The notes under the pieces: model-generated | What the model was told of the DNA's origin: nothing | Database searches by the model: none | The model's input: the letters and a program-made list of their open reading frames with translations, nothing else | Assembly (NCBI RefSeq): GCF_036227225.1 | Contig: NZ_CP109444.1 | Coordinates: forward strand, 434,001 to 498,000 | Reading direction: 5' to 3' | Source of the DNA: Streptomyces sp. NBC_01478 | GTDB lineage: Bacteria; Actinomycetota; Actinomycetes; Streptomycetales; Streptomycetaceae | DNA: 64,000 nt | Shown here: piece by piece, positions 16,601 to 25,189 of the stretch | Layout: each line of letters opens with the position of its first letter | Position numbering within the stretch: the stretch's first letter is position 1 | Translations under genes and position numbers: made by a program

Positions 16601-17713
16601 TCACGCCTCGGCCATGGGCAGGGTCACCTCGAAGCGGCAGCCGCCGGACACGTTCCGTACGGCGGCCCGCCCCTGGTGCGCCTCGACGATGCCGCGCACG
16701 ATCGCGAGCCCCAGCCCGGCCCCGGCCGGCGGGGTCCGCGCGTGCGTGCCACGCCACCCGGTGTCGAAGACCCGCGGCAGATCCTCCTCCGGGATACCGC
16801 CGCAGCCGTCGGTCACGGACAGCACGACACCCTCGGCCGACCGCTCGGCGGCGACGGCGACCGTGCCGTCGGCCGGTGTCCGCCGGATCGCGTTGACCAG
16901 CAGGTTCCCCAGCACCCGGCTCATCTCCTTGCCGTCCACCTCGACCGGCACCGGCTCGATCCAGTCGCCGACCAGGCGTACGCCGTGCTCACGTGCGAGC
17001 GGATCGGCTCCCGCGAGGGCGTCGCCGATCAGGTCGTACAGGGACATCCGCGAAGGGGAGAGAGTGAGCGTCCCGGCGTGTATGCGGGAGAGTTCGAACA
17101 GGTCGCCGACCATGCCGTTGAGGCGTTCGACCTCGGTGCGGATCTGGCGGAGGTAGCGGGCGGGGTCGGCGGCGACGCCGTCCTCCAGTGCCTCGGACAT
17201 CGCGCGGAGACCGGCCAGCGGGGTGCGCAGATCGTGGGAGATCCAGGCGACGAGTTCGCGCCGGGACGACTCCAACGCCCGTTCACGGTTGCGGGATTCG
17301 GCGAGCCTGGCGCTGGTCGCGGCCAACTCCCGGCTCAGGTCGGCCAGTTCGGCGGTGCCCGGACGGTGCGGGGCGAAGAAGTCGCCGTCGTCGCCGAAGT
17401 CACGGGCGGCGAGGACGAGTTCACGGCTGCGGGCGACGACCCAGCGGCCGAGCAGCAGGGCCGTGGCCAGCGAGACCACGGCCGCCATGGCGACGACGGT
17501 GGTGACCACGGTCAGGTCGTGCGAGGAGAGGAACATCGCCTGCGCCACGGCCAACGTGCCGGCGAGCATCGCGGTCACGGCGACGGCCGCGACCACGGCG
17601 ACGGAGGTGGTGAGCGAACGCCGGCGCAGCGACCACAGCGCGCCCACACCCAGCACCCCGGCCGCGGCGGCCCCGAGGAGGGCGAACAGGGCTATGAGCA
17701 GCATGTCGCGCAT
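16601..17713 (-). CDS. Sensor histidine kinase
   Basis: A 370-residue membrane kinase. Two hydrophobic segments lie in the first 100 residues (LLIALFALLGAAAAGVLGVG and a second at about 65-90), followed by a HAMP-like linker. The H-box is WISHDLRTPLAG, the N-box LLVNAIRRTP, the G1 box DGCGGIPEEDLPRVFD, and the G2 box GAGLGLAIVRG. The ATG at 17713 is preferred over 17773 because GGGAGGG precedes it and the hydrophobic segment follows at once. The gene begins two bases after the stop of the response-regulator gene, so the pair is one operon. The sensed signal is unknown. Confidence 0.92.
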   Translation of the reverse strand: MRDMLLIALFALLGAAAAGVLGVGALWSLRRRSLTTSVAVVAAVAVTAMLAGTLAVAQAMFLSSHDLTVVTTVVAMAAVVSLATALLLGRWVVARSRELVLAARDFGDDGDFFAPHRPGTAELADLSRELAATSARLAESRNRERALESSRRELVAWISHDLRTPLAGLRAMSEALEDGVAADPARYLRQIRTEVERLNGMVGDLFELSRIHAGTLTLSPSRMSLYDLIGDALAGADPLAREHGVRLVGDWIEPVPVEVDGKEMSRVLGNLLVNAIRRTPADGTVAVAAERSAEGVVLSVTDGCGGIPEEDLPRVFDTGWRGTHARTPPAGAGLGLAIVRGIVEAHQGRAAVRNVSGGCRFEVTLPMAEA

Positions 17714-17715
17714 GA

Positions 17716-18471
17716 TCAGCCCTCCCCGGTGCCGACTGTGCCGGTGGACTCGAAGCGGTATCCGACGCCCCACACCGTCTGGATGAGCCGGGGCCGCCCG
17801 GGATCGTCCTCGACCTTGGCTCGCAGCCGCCGCACATGCACGGTGACGGTCGACAGATCACCGAAGTCCCACCCCCACACCTCCCGCATCAGATCCTCCC
17901 GGCTGAACGCCCGCCCAGGGTGTCGCAGGAAGAAGGCGAGGAGGTCGAACTCCCTGAGGGTGAGGGCGAGTTCGGCGCCGTTCTTGGTGGCGCGGCGGCC
18001 GACCGGGTCGGCGGTGAGTCCGGCCGATCGCAGAGTGCGTGCGGCGGTCGCGGGCCGAGTGCGCCGTAGCACCGACTCGACGCGCAGGACCAGTTCACGG
18101 GGGCTGAACGGCTTGGTGACGTAGTCGTCGGCGCCGACCTCCAGACCCAGGATCCGGTCGTCCTCGTCGCCGCGCGCGGTGAGCATGATGACCGGCACGG
18201 GCCCGTGCCCGCGCAGCCGGCGGCATACTTCAAGGCCGTCGATACCCGGCAGCATCAGGTCGAGCACCACCAGGTCGGGCCAGTGTGCGGCGGCCCGGGC
18301 GAGAGCCTCCGGCCCGTCCGCGGCGCGGTCCACGACGTATCCGGCCCGGTCGAGATACCCGGAGACGACTTCGGCGACGGTCGGATCGTCGTCCACGACG
18401 AGGACGCGCATCGTGTCCTGAGGCCTGCTCAGGACGGGTACGGCGGCTGGGGATTCGTACGGCTGCTGCAT
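17716..18471 (-). CDS. OmpR-family response regulator
   Basis: A 251-residue regulator. The receiver domain begins MRVLVVDDDP, with the phosphorylated Asp in DLVVLDLMLPG and the conserved lysine in DDYVTKPFSP. The C-terminal winged helix ends GVGYRFE. The ATG at 18471 (MQQPYESP) is chosen; the ATG at 18411 directly before the receiver also has an AGGA and cannot be excluded. The longer frame to 18603 runs into the divergent glycosyltransferase promoter. It is the partner of the kinase immediately downstream and may control the divergent glycosyltransferase genes. Confidence 0.9.
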   Translation of the reverse strand: MQQPYESPAAVPVLSRPQDTMRVLVVDDDPTVAEVVSGYLDRAGYVVDRAADGPEALARAAAHWPDLVVLDLMLPGIDGLEVCRRLRGHGPVPVIMLTARGDEDDRILGLEVGADDYVTKPFSPRELVLRVESVLRRTRPATAARTLRSAGLTADPVGRRATKNGAELALTLREFDLLAFFLRHPGRAFSREDLMREVWGWDFGDLSTVTVHVRRLRAKVEDDPGRPRLIQTVWGVGYRFESTGTVGTGEG

Positions 18472-18571
18472 GCCGTCCAGCGTCCCACCGGCCGCGCTCG
18501 CCACCCGTATTCGTGTCTCGACGTCCGCGTTTCGTAAGGACCCGAAGCCCGATATGCCCGATTCTCGCCCG

Positions 18572-18577
18572 TAGGGT
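18572..18577 (+). promoter_or_regulatory. TAGGGT -10 box for the glycosyltransferase operon
   Basis: TAGGGT lies seven bases before the GTG at 18585. This matches the leaderless layout seen at 15566, 22415 and 22510. The AGGG could also act as a weak ribosome-binding site. Confidence 0.45.
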
Positions 18578-18584
18578 GAAAGCC

Positions 18585-19334
18585 GTGACGACCTCCCCCG
18601 CAACGGAACCGGACACGGCGCCTGTCGACGTGATCCTCCCCTGTCTGAACGAGGCCAAGGCCCTGCCCTGGGTGCTGGCCCGCATCCCGGCCGGCTGGCG
18701 TGCGCTCGTCGTGGACAACGGGTCCACGGACGGTTCGGCGGAACTGGCCCATAGCCTCGGTGCCACCGTCGTGCACGAGGAGCGGCGCGGTTTCGGTGCC
18801 GCCTGCCACGCCGGACTGGTGGCCGCCACCGCGGACATCGTGTGCTTCTGCGACTGCGACGCCTCGCTCGACCCGTCCCTGCTGGTGCCCTTCGTGCGCG
18901 AGGTACGGGACGGTGAGGCCGACCTGGTGCTCGGGCGGCGCCGGCCGCAGGGACGAGGCGCCTGGCCCGCGCACGCCCGGGCCGGCAACCTCGCGCTCGC
19001 CGGGATGGTGCGCCGCCGCACCGGACTGCGCCTGCACGACCTCGGCCCGCTCCGTGCCGCCCGCCGCGCGGATCTGCTCGCCCTCGGCCTGACGGACCGT
19101 CGCAGCGGCTACCCGCTCCAGATGGTCGTCCGCGCCGCGGACGCCGGTCTGCGCGTCGCCGAGCACGACGTGCCGTACCTGCCGCGCACCGGCGCCTCCA
19201 AGGTCACCGGGACCTGGCGCGGCACCTGGCAGGCGGTGCGGGACATGCGCCGTGTCCTTGCCGAACCCCCGGCGCCCACGGGCGTGTCGGCCACCGGCTC
19301 CTTCTCCGCACCGCAAGGAGCGAACTCCCTGTGA
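18585..19334 (+). CDS. Family 2 glycosyltransferase
   Basis: A 249-residue GT-A glycosyltransferase. VDVILPCLNEAKALPWVLAR and VVDNGSTDGSAE form the nucleotide-sugar-binding start; DCDASLDPSLL supplies the DxD-like metal site. RRSGYPLQMVVRA and KVTGTWRGT are typical of dolichol-phosphate-mannose-synthase-like members. No membrane anchor is seen. The stop overlaps the next gene (GTGA at 19331), so the two are coupled. The GTG at 18585 is favoured over upstream frames, which only carry arginine-rich sequence. Confidence 0.88.
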   Translation: MTTSPATEPDTAPVDVILPCLNEAKALPWVLARIPAGWRALVVDNGSTDGSAELAHSLGATVVHEERRGFGAACHAGLVAATADIVCFCDCDASLDPSLLVPFVREVRDGEADLVLGRRRPQGRGAWPAHARAGNLALAGMVRRRTGLRLHDLGPLRAARRADLLALGLTDRRSGYPLQMVVRAADAGLRVAEHDVPYLPRTGASKVTGTWRGTWQAVRDMRRVLAEPPAPTGVSATGSFSAPQGANSL

Positions 19335-19948
19335 CCACCCTTCTCGTCATCGCCAAGGAACCGCTGCCGGGACGGGTGAAGACCAGGCTGACTCCGCCGT
19401 TCACGCCCGAGGAGGCCGCCGCGCTCGCCGAGGCGTCGCTCGTCGACACCCTGCACGTGGTGCTGGCGACGCCCGCACGGCGACGGGTGCTGGTGCTCGC
19501 CGGAACGCCAGGTCCCTGGCTGCCGCCGGGCTTCGACGTCGTACCGCAGTGCGGCGGCGGGCTCGACGAGCGGCTGGCCGCCGCCTTCGCCGGCTGCGAC
19601 GGGCCCGCGCTGCTGATCGGCATGGACACCCCGCAGGTGACACCCGAGCTCCTCACCGTCGACTTCGCCGACTGCGACGCGTACTTCGGACCGGCCGAGG
19701 ACGGCGGCTTCTGGGCCCTGGGCCTCGCCGCCCCTGCCCCCGAACTCCTGCGCGGGGTACCGATGTCGACGCCCACCACCGGCGCCGTGCAGCGCGCCCG
19801 GCTGACCACCGCGGGCCTGCGCGTCCGCGACCTGCCGAGTCTGCGCGACGTCGACACGACCTACGACACTGAACTCGTCGCCGCCGCGGTACCGGAGGGG
19901 CGGTTCGCCAGGGAACTGGCGAGGCTGCAAACGGCAGTCGCCCGGTGA
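19331..19948 (+). CDS. DUF2064 / TIGR04282-type glycosyltransferase-like protein
   Basis: A 205-residue protein starting LLVIAKEPLPGRVKTRLTP, the signature of the DUF2064 nucleotidyl/glycosyltransferase-like family often annotated as arsenosugar-type glycosyltransferase. GMDTPQVTPELL and GPAEDGGFWALGL are its other conserved segments. It overlaps its neighbours at both ends by four bases (GTGA), so it is in an operon with the family 2 glycosyltransferase and the methyltransferase. The product of the pathway is not known to me. Confidence 0.88.
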   Translation: MTTLLVIAKEPLPGRVKTRLTPPFTPEEAAALAEASLVDTLHVVLATPARRRVLVLAGTPGPWLPPGFDVVPQCGGGLDERLAAAFAGCDGPALLIGMDTPQVTPELLTVDFADCDAYFGPAEDGGFWALGLAAPAPELLRGVPMSTPTTGAVQRARLTTAGLRVRDLPSLRDVDTTYDTELVAAAVPEGRFARELARLQTAVAR

Positions 19949-20847
19949 GCGCGGCACACGAGCCGGAGCGTCCCGCACCAACAGCGAAGGGGAGCCCGGC
20001 AACCGCCCTCATGAACCACCCCCCGCCGAGCCTCGCGAGCCACCCGAAGGCGGATCTCGGCGAGCGGTCCGCGCCGACCGCCGGGCGACTGCCCTCCGCG
20101 CCGCCCGACGCCACGGCACGCCCCTGGTCCGCCGACCCGTACACCGACGCTCTGCGCACCGGCCGCGGCCCCCTCTACCTCCGCCGTACCGACGGCTGGC
20201 TGCTGCCCCTGGAGGTCGAGCGCTGGTGTGCCGAGGCCGATGCCGCGGACCGGGAGGTACTGGGGCGGTGCGAGGGGGCCGTGCTCGACGTGGGATGCGG
20301 GCCCGGGCGGCTCGTGGCGGCGCTCGCCGCGCAGGGGAGGCGAGCGCTGGGCATCGACGTCAGCGACGCCGCCGTCGCACACACCGTCCGCCTCGGCGGG
20401 CAGGCCCTGCGCCGGTCCGTCTTCGACCCCCTCCCCGGCGAGGGCCGCTGGGACACCGCCCTTCTCATCGACGGCAACGTCGGCATCGGCGGCAACCCCC
20501 ACGCCCTGCTCCGCCGGATGTCCCAACTCCTCGCCCCCGACGGGCTGTTGATCGCCGAGACCGTGCCGGTCGACGTCGACGAACGCGTGCAGGTACACGT
20601 CGCCGACGGCCGCGGCGCCTCCGGTACGGCCTTCCCGTGGGCCCGCCTGGGCACCCCTGCCCTGCTGCGCCACGCCCGCCGGGCGGGGTGGCGCCCGGAC
20701 GGTCAGTGGACGGCCGGCGGTCGCTCCTTCCTCGCCCTGCGCAACCGCAGGACGAGCAGCGCGGCCGAGCCCCCGAACAGCACCGCCGTGACCAGCAGCC
20801 AGCGGGCCAGGAACCCGTCGCCGGAGAGGCCGGTGGCGGACCTGTAG
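19945..20847 (+). CDS. Class I SAM-dependent methyltransferase
   Basis: A 300-residue protein. The first 60 residues look disordered (proline- and alanine-rich). The SAM-binding motif VLDVGCGPGRLVAAL is at about residue 113, followed by GIDVSDAAV and, later, LAPDGLLIAETV. It follows the DUF2064 gene with a four-base overlap. The 3' end is odd: the last 48 codons (20703-20847) lie antisense to the C-terminus of the convergent membrane protein, and that segment (RRTSSAAEPPNSTAVTSSQR) looks like non-native read-through. The family call is secure and the substrate unknown. Confidence 0.85.
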   Translation: MSAAHEPERPAPTAKGSPATALMNHPPPSLASHPKADLGERSAPTAGRLPSAPPDATARPWSADPYTDALRTGRGPLYLRRTDGWLLPLEVERWCAEADAADREVLGRCEGAVLDVGCGPGRLVAALAAQGRRALGIDVSDAAVAHTVRLGGQALRRSVFDPLPGEGRWDTALLIDGNVGIGGNPHALLRRMSQLLAPDGLLIAETVPVDVDERVQVHVADGRGASGTAFPWARLGTPALLRHARRAGWRPDGQWTAGGRSFLALRNRRTSSAAEPPNSTAVTSSQRARNPSPERPVADL

Positions 20848-21170
20848 TGGTCCGCGACCTGCCCGCTGATCAGCGGGAACCAGACCAGCAGCAGGAGGCC
20901 GGAGAACATGGCCGGGACCCGGACGTAGACCGTCCACGTCCGGCGGCCGACCGCACCCAGCGCTCCCGCCAGGGCCCGGTCCGCCCCCGCGTACAACGGC
21001 ACCAGCACCAGGTCGTGCACCAGCGCCGCGCCCACGAACCACAGCGCCACCCCGAACCAGTCGTCCGCGAGCAGCCGCACCCCCGCATACCCGGCGAGCG
21101 CGAACGAGCAGGCCAGCAGCAGGAGTTGCAGCGGGCTGCCGAGGGCCGGCCGCCTGAACGGAATGCGCAT
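20703..21170 (-). CDS. Small integral membrane protein
   Basis: A 155-residue protein with about four membrane segments (LQLLLLACSFALAGYAGVRL, ALWFVGAALVHDLVLVPLY, VPAMFSGLLLLVWFPLI, WLLVTAVLFGGSAALLVL). The ATG at 21170 overlaps the stop of the molybdopterin oxidoreductase gene (TGATG), so it is the second gene of that operon. It may help anchor or serve the redox partner, but no family is recognised. Its 3' end runs 145 bases into the end of the convergent methyltransferase gene. Confidence 0.75.
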   Translation of the reverse strand: MRIPFRRPALGSPLQLLLLACSFALAGYAGVRLLADDWFGVALWFVGAALVHDLVLVPLYAGADRALAGALGAVGRRTWTVYVRVPAMFSGLLLLVWFPLISGQVADHYRSATGLSGDGFLARWLLVTAVLFGGSAALLVLRLRRARKERPPAVH

Positions 21171-22408
21171 CACAGGTCTCCGAACGTCATGCGGGCCACC
21201 CACTTGGTGTTGAGTACGCCGGGCGCCGCGGGGACGATGACGCGCGCCGGGTAGCCGTGGTCGGGGGTGAGGTCCTCGCCGTTGACGAACAGGGCGAGCA
21301 GGGACCGCGGATCGCGGACCTGGTTGTCACGCAGGGCGGACCGGCGGAACGCCCCGTGCCGCTGCAGCGACTCCACCAGGACGTCGGGCGCTACGGTCGC
21401 CTCATAGCCGACGAGCGCCGCCAGGTCCCGCAGCCGTACGCCCCGCCACCACTGGTCGGAGGTCGACCAGCCCTCCACGCACGCGATGGGCAACGCGGCG
21501 CTGTGCAGCGGGAGTTGAAGCAACTCGGCCCGCCCCAGCCGGACCGTCCGGCCGTTGCCCTCGACCACCAGTCGCCACGCCTCCTCGGACGTCTCCCGCG
21601 CGTCGATGCCGACCGCCGCCGCCGTCTTGTTGATCTGGAAGGCGCCGGGCCCGGAACCCGGTTCGGGCCCGCCGTGCGGTGCGAGGACGGCCGTCTCCCG
21701 CAATGGTCCGTCGAAGCTGCGGCCCGCCGTCGTGGCGAGCAGGAGCAGCGATCCGCCGCCCACCACACCGAGGGCGCCACGGCGCGAGACGGTGGGTTCG
21801 GCGGGGTTCGGGGACACCAACTCCCTTTCCTCGACAGGGGTTTCGTCTCGGAGGTGGCGCAGGTTGCGCAGGGCCAGGGGTGTCTTCAGCACGGCGTGCG
21901 CGAGGAAGGCGGCGAAGAAGACCCAGGCGCCGTAGAAGTGCAGGGGATAGAAGGAGCCGGGGAAGATGTAGTCGAGCTGGACGTTGAGCACGCCGGTGAT
22001 GAACTCGAACAGGCCGCCGCCCACGAGGAGAAGCAGCGAGAGCCGTTCCAGCGCGTGGGCGAGGGAGCGGGCCGGCGGCAGGGCGAACAGCTTCGGCACG
22101 ACCGACCACAGCTTCGCCAGCAGCACGGGGATCAGCACGATGCCGAGGGTGACGTGCACACCCTGCGTGAGGCGATACAGCCAGGACGGGTCGGTGGGCC
22201 AGGAGAAGAGATAGAAGCCGAGCAGGCCCTTGTCCGGGGTCTGGTCGTTCACCGGCGACAGGTCCGGGTTGTAGGCGGCGTACGACACCAGACCCGTCAC
22301 GAACAGCACGGTGATCCCGACGAGCAGCACGACACCCAGCACGGAGGTGAACCAGGGCCCGCGCAACGGGCTGCGCCAGAAGGCGGGTGAGGAGGGGGAG
22401 CGTGGCAT
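21170..22408 (-). CDS. Membrane-anchored sulfite-oxidase-like molybdopterin oxidoreductase
   Basis: A 412-residue fusion. Residues about 10-190 carry four hydrophobic segments with histidines (LTQGVHVTLGIVL, PLHFYGAWVFFAAFLAHA), resembling a cytochrome b561-like anchor. A second module follows SRRGALGVVGGG and has the sulfite-oxidase-type molybdopterin fold: IACVEGWSTSDQWWRGVRL contains the Mo-ligating cysteine, and HGYPARVIVPAAPG is typical. No dimerisation domain follows. The ATG at 22408 is preceded by TACGGT six bases away. The module probably faces the outside of the membrane and reduces or oxidises an unknown substrate. The next gene overlaps it. Confidence 0.85.
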   Translation of the reverse strand: MPRSPSSPAFWRSPLRGPWFTSVLGVVLLVGITVLFVTGLVSYAAYNPDLSPVNDQTPDKGLLGFYLFSWPTDPSWLYRLTQGVHVTLGIVLIPVLLAKLWSVVPKLFALPPARSLAHALERLSLLLLVGGGLFEFITGVLNVQLDYIFPGSFYPLHFYGAWVFFAAFLAHAVLKTPLALRNLRHLRDETPVEERELVSPNPAEPTVSRRGALGVVGGGSLLLLATTAGRSFDGPLRETAVLAPHGGPEPGSGPGAFQINKTAAAVGIDARETSEEAWRLVVEGNGRTVRLGRAELLQLPLHSAALPIACVEGWSTSDQWWRGVRLRDLAALVGYEATVAPDVLVESLQRHGAFRRSALRDNQVRDPRSLLALFVNGEDLTPDHGYPARVIVPAAPGVLNTKWVARMTFGDL

Positions 22409-22414
22409 GCCCCG

Positions 22415-22420
22415 ACCGTA
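22415..22420 (-). promoter_or_regulatory. TACGGT -10 box, probable leaderless start of the oxidoreductase operon
   Basis: On the minus strand TACGGT is followed by six bases and then the ATG at 22408. No ribosome-binding site intervenes. It is divergent from, and about 90 bases from, the similar box at 22510. Confidence 0.45.
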
Positions 22421-22509
22421 GGCCGGGGACACCCCCCGAACGGGTTCGCAAACCATGACGAAACCCTGACGTCCACTCCAGCGGCGGCTCCAGCGGGCAC
22501 ACCCCGGCC

Positions 22510-22515
22510 TAGCGT
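22510..22515 (+). promoter_or_regulatory. TAGCGT -10 box, probable leaderless start of the membrane glycosyltransferase-like gene
   Basis: TAGCGT followed by six bases and the GTG at 22522. It is identical in sequence and near-identical in placement to the box before the epimerase gene at 15566. Confidence 0.5.
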
Positions 22516-22521
22516 GTCGGT

Positions 22522-23940
22522 GTGAACCGCGATCTTCTCCGCGACCGTCCCCGTACCCGTCCCGACGACCGTCCCCGTGACGTTCCGGGCGACCGCCGAC
22601 GCGACCTCGTCCGCGACCTGGCCGCAGCCCTCGCCGCCGCCCTCCTCGTCCTGGTGGCCGTCCTGGTCGGCACCGCCATCCAGCGCCGTGACCATTCGCT
22701 CTTCGTCGCCTGGCCACCCGTCTTCGCCCAGTGGGAACCGCACGTCGGCCCCGGCACCCCGGCGGCGCTCACCGTCGCGGTTGCCGTCCTCGCGTACGGG
22801 CCGGTCCTCGCCGCCCGACTGCCCTGGCGGGCCCTGCTGTTCACCGCCTGGGGCACCGCCATGGCCTGGACGTTCTCCCTGGCCCTGGTCGACGGCTGGC
22901 AGCGCGGCATCGCCAGTCGGCTGACGACCACGAACGAATACCTCACGGTCATCGACCGCTTCCACGACATCCCCGCCACCCTGCGCGACTTCACCCACCA
23001 CATCCTCAGCCACTCCCCCGCCCCGTGGCCCGCGCACATCGCCGGGCATCCCCCGGCGGCCACCGTCACCTTCGTCCTCCTCGACCGGATCGGCCTGGGC
23101 GGCGGGGCCTGGGCAGGCGTCTGGTGCATCACCGTCGGGGCGACGGCGGCCGCGGCGGTCCTCGTCACCGTGCGCGTGCTCGCCGGCGAGCAACTCGCCC
23201 GCCGTGCCGCGCCGTTCATGGTCCTGGCACCGGCCGCCGTCTGGATGGGTACCTCGGCGGACGGGTACTTCGCGGCGGTCGCCGCCTGGTCCGTCGCGTT
23301 CCTCGCCCTCGCGGTCACCGGACACCGGCCACGCACGGCCGGCCTCGCCGCCGGTCTCCTCTTCGGCCTCACCGCGTATCTCTCCTACGGGCTGACGCTG
23401 TTCGCGGTCATCGCGGGCGCCGCACTGCTGCTCGGCCATCGACGGCTACGCCCCCTCCCTTACGTCGCCGCCGGCCTCACCGTCGTGCCACTGGTGTTCA
23501 CGCTGCTGGGCTTCAACTGGTGGGAGGCGTACCACTTGTTGATCACCCGCTACTACGAAGGCGTCGGCGGGACCCGGCCGTACAGCTACTGGGTGTGGGC
23601 GAACCTGGCCTGCACCGCGCTGCTCGTGGGCCCGGCGACGGCGGCGGGTCTGCGACGCGCGGGCACCGCTTCCGCACGTCCCGAAGTCCGGGACCTCCGG
23701 GACGGTCTCCGTACCGCCGCACCCGAACACCGCCTCGCCCTGCTCGTGTTCGCCGCACTGCTCGCCCTCCTCGTCGCCGACCTCTCCGGCATGAGCAAGG
23801 CGGAGACGGAACGCATCTGGCTGCCGTTCGCGATGTGGCTGCTCCCCGCGTGCGTGTTCCTCCCCCGGCCTCGCGCCTGGCTCGCCGCACAGGCCGTTCT
23901 GGCCCTGCTCCTCAACCACCTGCTGCTGACGGGCTGGTGA
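22522..23940 (+). CDS. Polytopic membrane protein, glycosyltransferase-like
   Basis: A 472-residue protein. The first 30 residues are highly charged (RDRPRTRPDDRPRD), then come about ten membrane segments. The loop GHPPAATVTFVLLDRIGLG and the pattern of helices resemble GT-C polyprenol-phosphate-sugar-dependent glycosyltransferases, though the expected N-terminal acidic motif is not clear. A later segment, RYYEGVGGTRPYSYWVWANL, is conserved-looking. It begins 114 bases from the divergent molybdopterin operon. Given the family 2 glycosyltransferase and epimerase nearby, transfer of a lipid-linked sugar outside the membrane is a reasonable inference. Confidence 0.7.
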   Translation: MNRDLLRDRPRTRPDDRPRDVPGDRRRDLVRDLAAALAAALLVLVAVLVGTAIQRRDHSLFVAWPPVFAQWEPHVGPGTPAALTVAVAVLAYGPVLAARLPWRALLFTAWGTAMAWTFSLALVDGWQRGIASRLTTTNEYLTVIDRFHDIPATLRDFTHHILSHSPAPWPAHIAGHPPAATVTFVLLDRIGLGGGAWAGVWCITVGATAAAAVLVTVRVLAGEQLARRAAPFMVLAPAAVWMGTSADGYFAAVAAWSVAFLALAVTGHRPRTAGLAAGLLFGLTAYLSYGLTLFAVIAGAALLLGHRRLRPLPYVAAGLTVVPLVFTLLGFNWWEAYHLLITRYYEGVGGTRPYSYWVWANLACTALLVGPATAAGLRRAGTASARPEVRDLRDGLRTAAPEHRLALLVFAALLALLVADLSGMSKAETERIWLPFAMWLLPACVFLPRPRAWLAAQAVLALLLNHLLLTGW

Positions 23941-24139
23941 CAGTGAACCGGGCAAGCTCGGGAGGTTGCGGAGGAGGCCCGCCGCCGCTGACGCCGCCGA
24001 GTCACCGGATTCCCGGCTGGTGATCCTCACACCGCGGCACGACGCGAACGCTGCCCGAAGGATCCAGGACGAAGCACCCGGGTGGTGACGGCGGGCCCGC
24101 GTCGGCCGTGCCCTGCCGGCGGCCGGGCCGCGGAGATGG

Positions 24140-24889
24140 TCAGCGGTCGAGCACCGGTCCCGCGGTGTCCAGCGCGGCGCCGACATGGTCGGCCAGGCTC
24201 ACGGCCACGAGACGCGCCTGCAGCGGCGGCGGTGGCGTGCCGGGCTCCGGCTGCATCATGAACCGGCCGAGGTAACGGCCTCCGACCGAGGCACGCAGTT
24301 CGATCTCCTCACCGGGCCAGCCGTCCTTGTCCAGGTCCCAGTGGGCCCGGGCGGCGGTCAGCATGCCGTCCTGTTCCAGGCGAGGGTGCCTGCCCAGCAG
24401 CATGCCGGGTTCGAAGCGGCAGCCTCGCAGCCCCAGGATCTCGACGAGCTGCTGTCGTACCTGGTCCACCACGGCATACGGCGAGGCTCCCGCCTGGACC
24501 ATGCTCGCCGTCTCGTGGATCCGCGCCAGATGGGCCGCGTCGGTGACGGTCACCAGCTTCAGGGTGCGGGCGTGGGCGGCCAGTTGGGAGACGGCCACGC
24601 CCACCGCCAGCAGCAGGAGCGTGGTGGTGATGTCGTCGCCGTGGGAGATGGTGAACCGCTGGTAGGGGCGGGTGAGGAAGAAGTCGAACCATGCCGCTGC
24701 CGAGAGCGCGGCCAGCACGCCGGCGGCCCGGCTGCCGAGGGCGGCGACCGCCACGATGATCACGACCAGGACCAGCGCCAGGTTCGCGGACGTCATGTGC
24801 GTACGGAAAGGCACCAGGGCGAGGGCAACGACGAGCGGAGCGGGTAGGGCAACCGCCAGGGCGATCCGGTCACGCAGAGGCATCCGCAT
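24140..24889 (-). CDS. DUF4118 (KdpD-like sensor domain) membrane protein
   Basis: A 249-residue protein. Four membrane segments in the first 110 residues with LTRPYQRFTISHGDDITTTL between the third and fourth are the hallmark of DUF4118, the membrane part of KdpD-type kinases. A GAF-like domain follows (LARIHETASMVQAG, LRGCRFEPG). No histidine-kinase core is present, so it is a sensor module without its own transmitter. The ATG at 24889 (MRMPLRDR) is chosen because GGTGGAG precedes it. About 300 bases upstream of it (24890-25189) hold no recognisable gene. Confidence 0.85.
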   Translation of the reverse strand: MRMPLRDRIALAVALPAPLVVALALVPFRTHMTSANLALVLVVIIVAVAALGSRAAGVLAALSAAAWFDFFLTRPYQRFTISHGDDITTTLLLLAVGVAVSQLAAHARTLKLVTVTDAAHLARIHETASMVQAGASPYAVVDQVRQQLVEILGLRGCRFEPGMLLGRHPRLEQDGMLTAARAHWDLDKDGWPGEEIELRASVGGRYLGRFMMQPEPGTPPPPLQARLVAVSLADHVGAALDTAGPVLDR

Positions 24890-25189
24890 GCTCCACCACC
24901 TCACGAGAGCGCGGGGCAGCCCCTTGTCCAAGAGGCCGCCCACACAAGGATCGACGCGGTACGGCGCCGGCAAGGCCAGCATCCCGCCGCTGCCCTCGCC
25001 CGACCACCGGGAAGGCTGCGGTCTTGATGCATTCCTGACAGTGCACGGACCAGGTGGCCTGGTGAGTGACGGTAAGGACGCGCCTGCCGAGCAACAGGAG
25101 TTCGGCCGTCAGAACCTCAAAACCCCAGCCATACAAGGGAAATGCACTGATCACGGCCTTCTGCAACATGCTTTATGCTTGTTCTTCAT

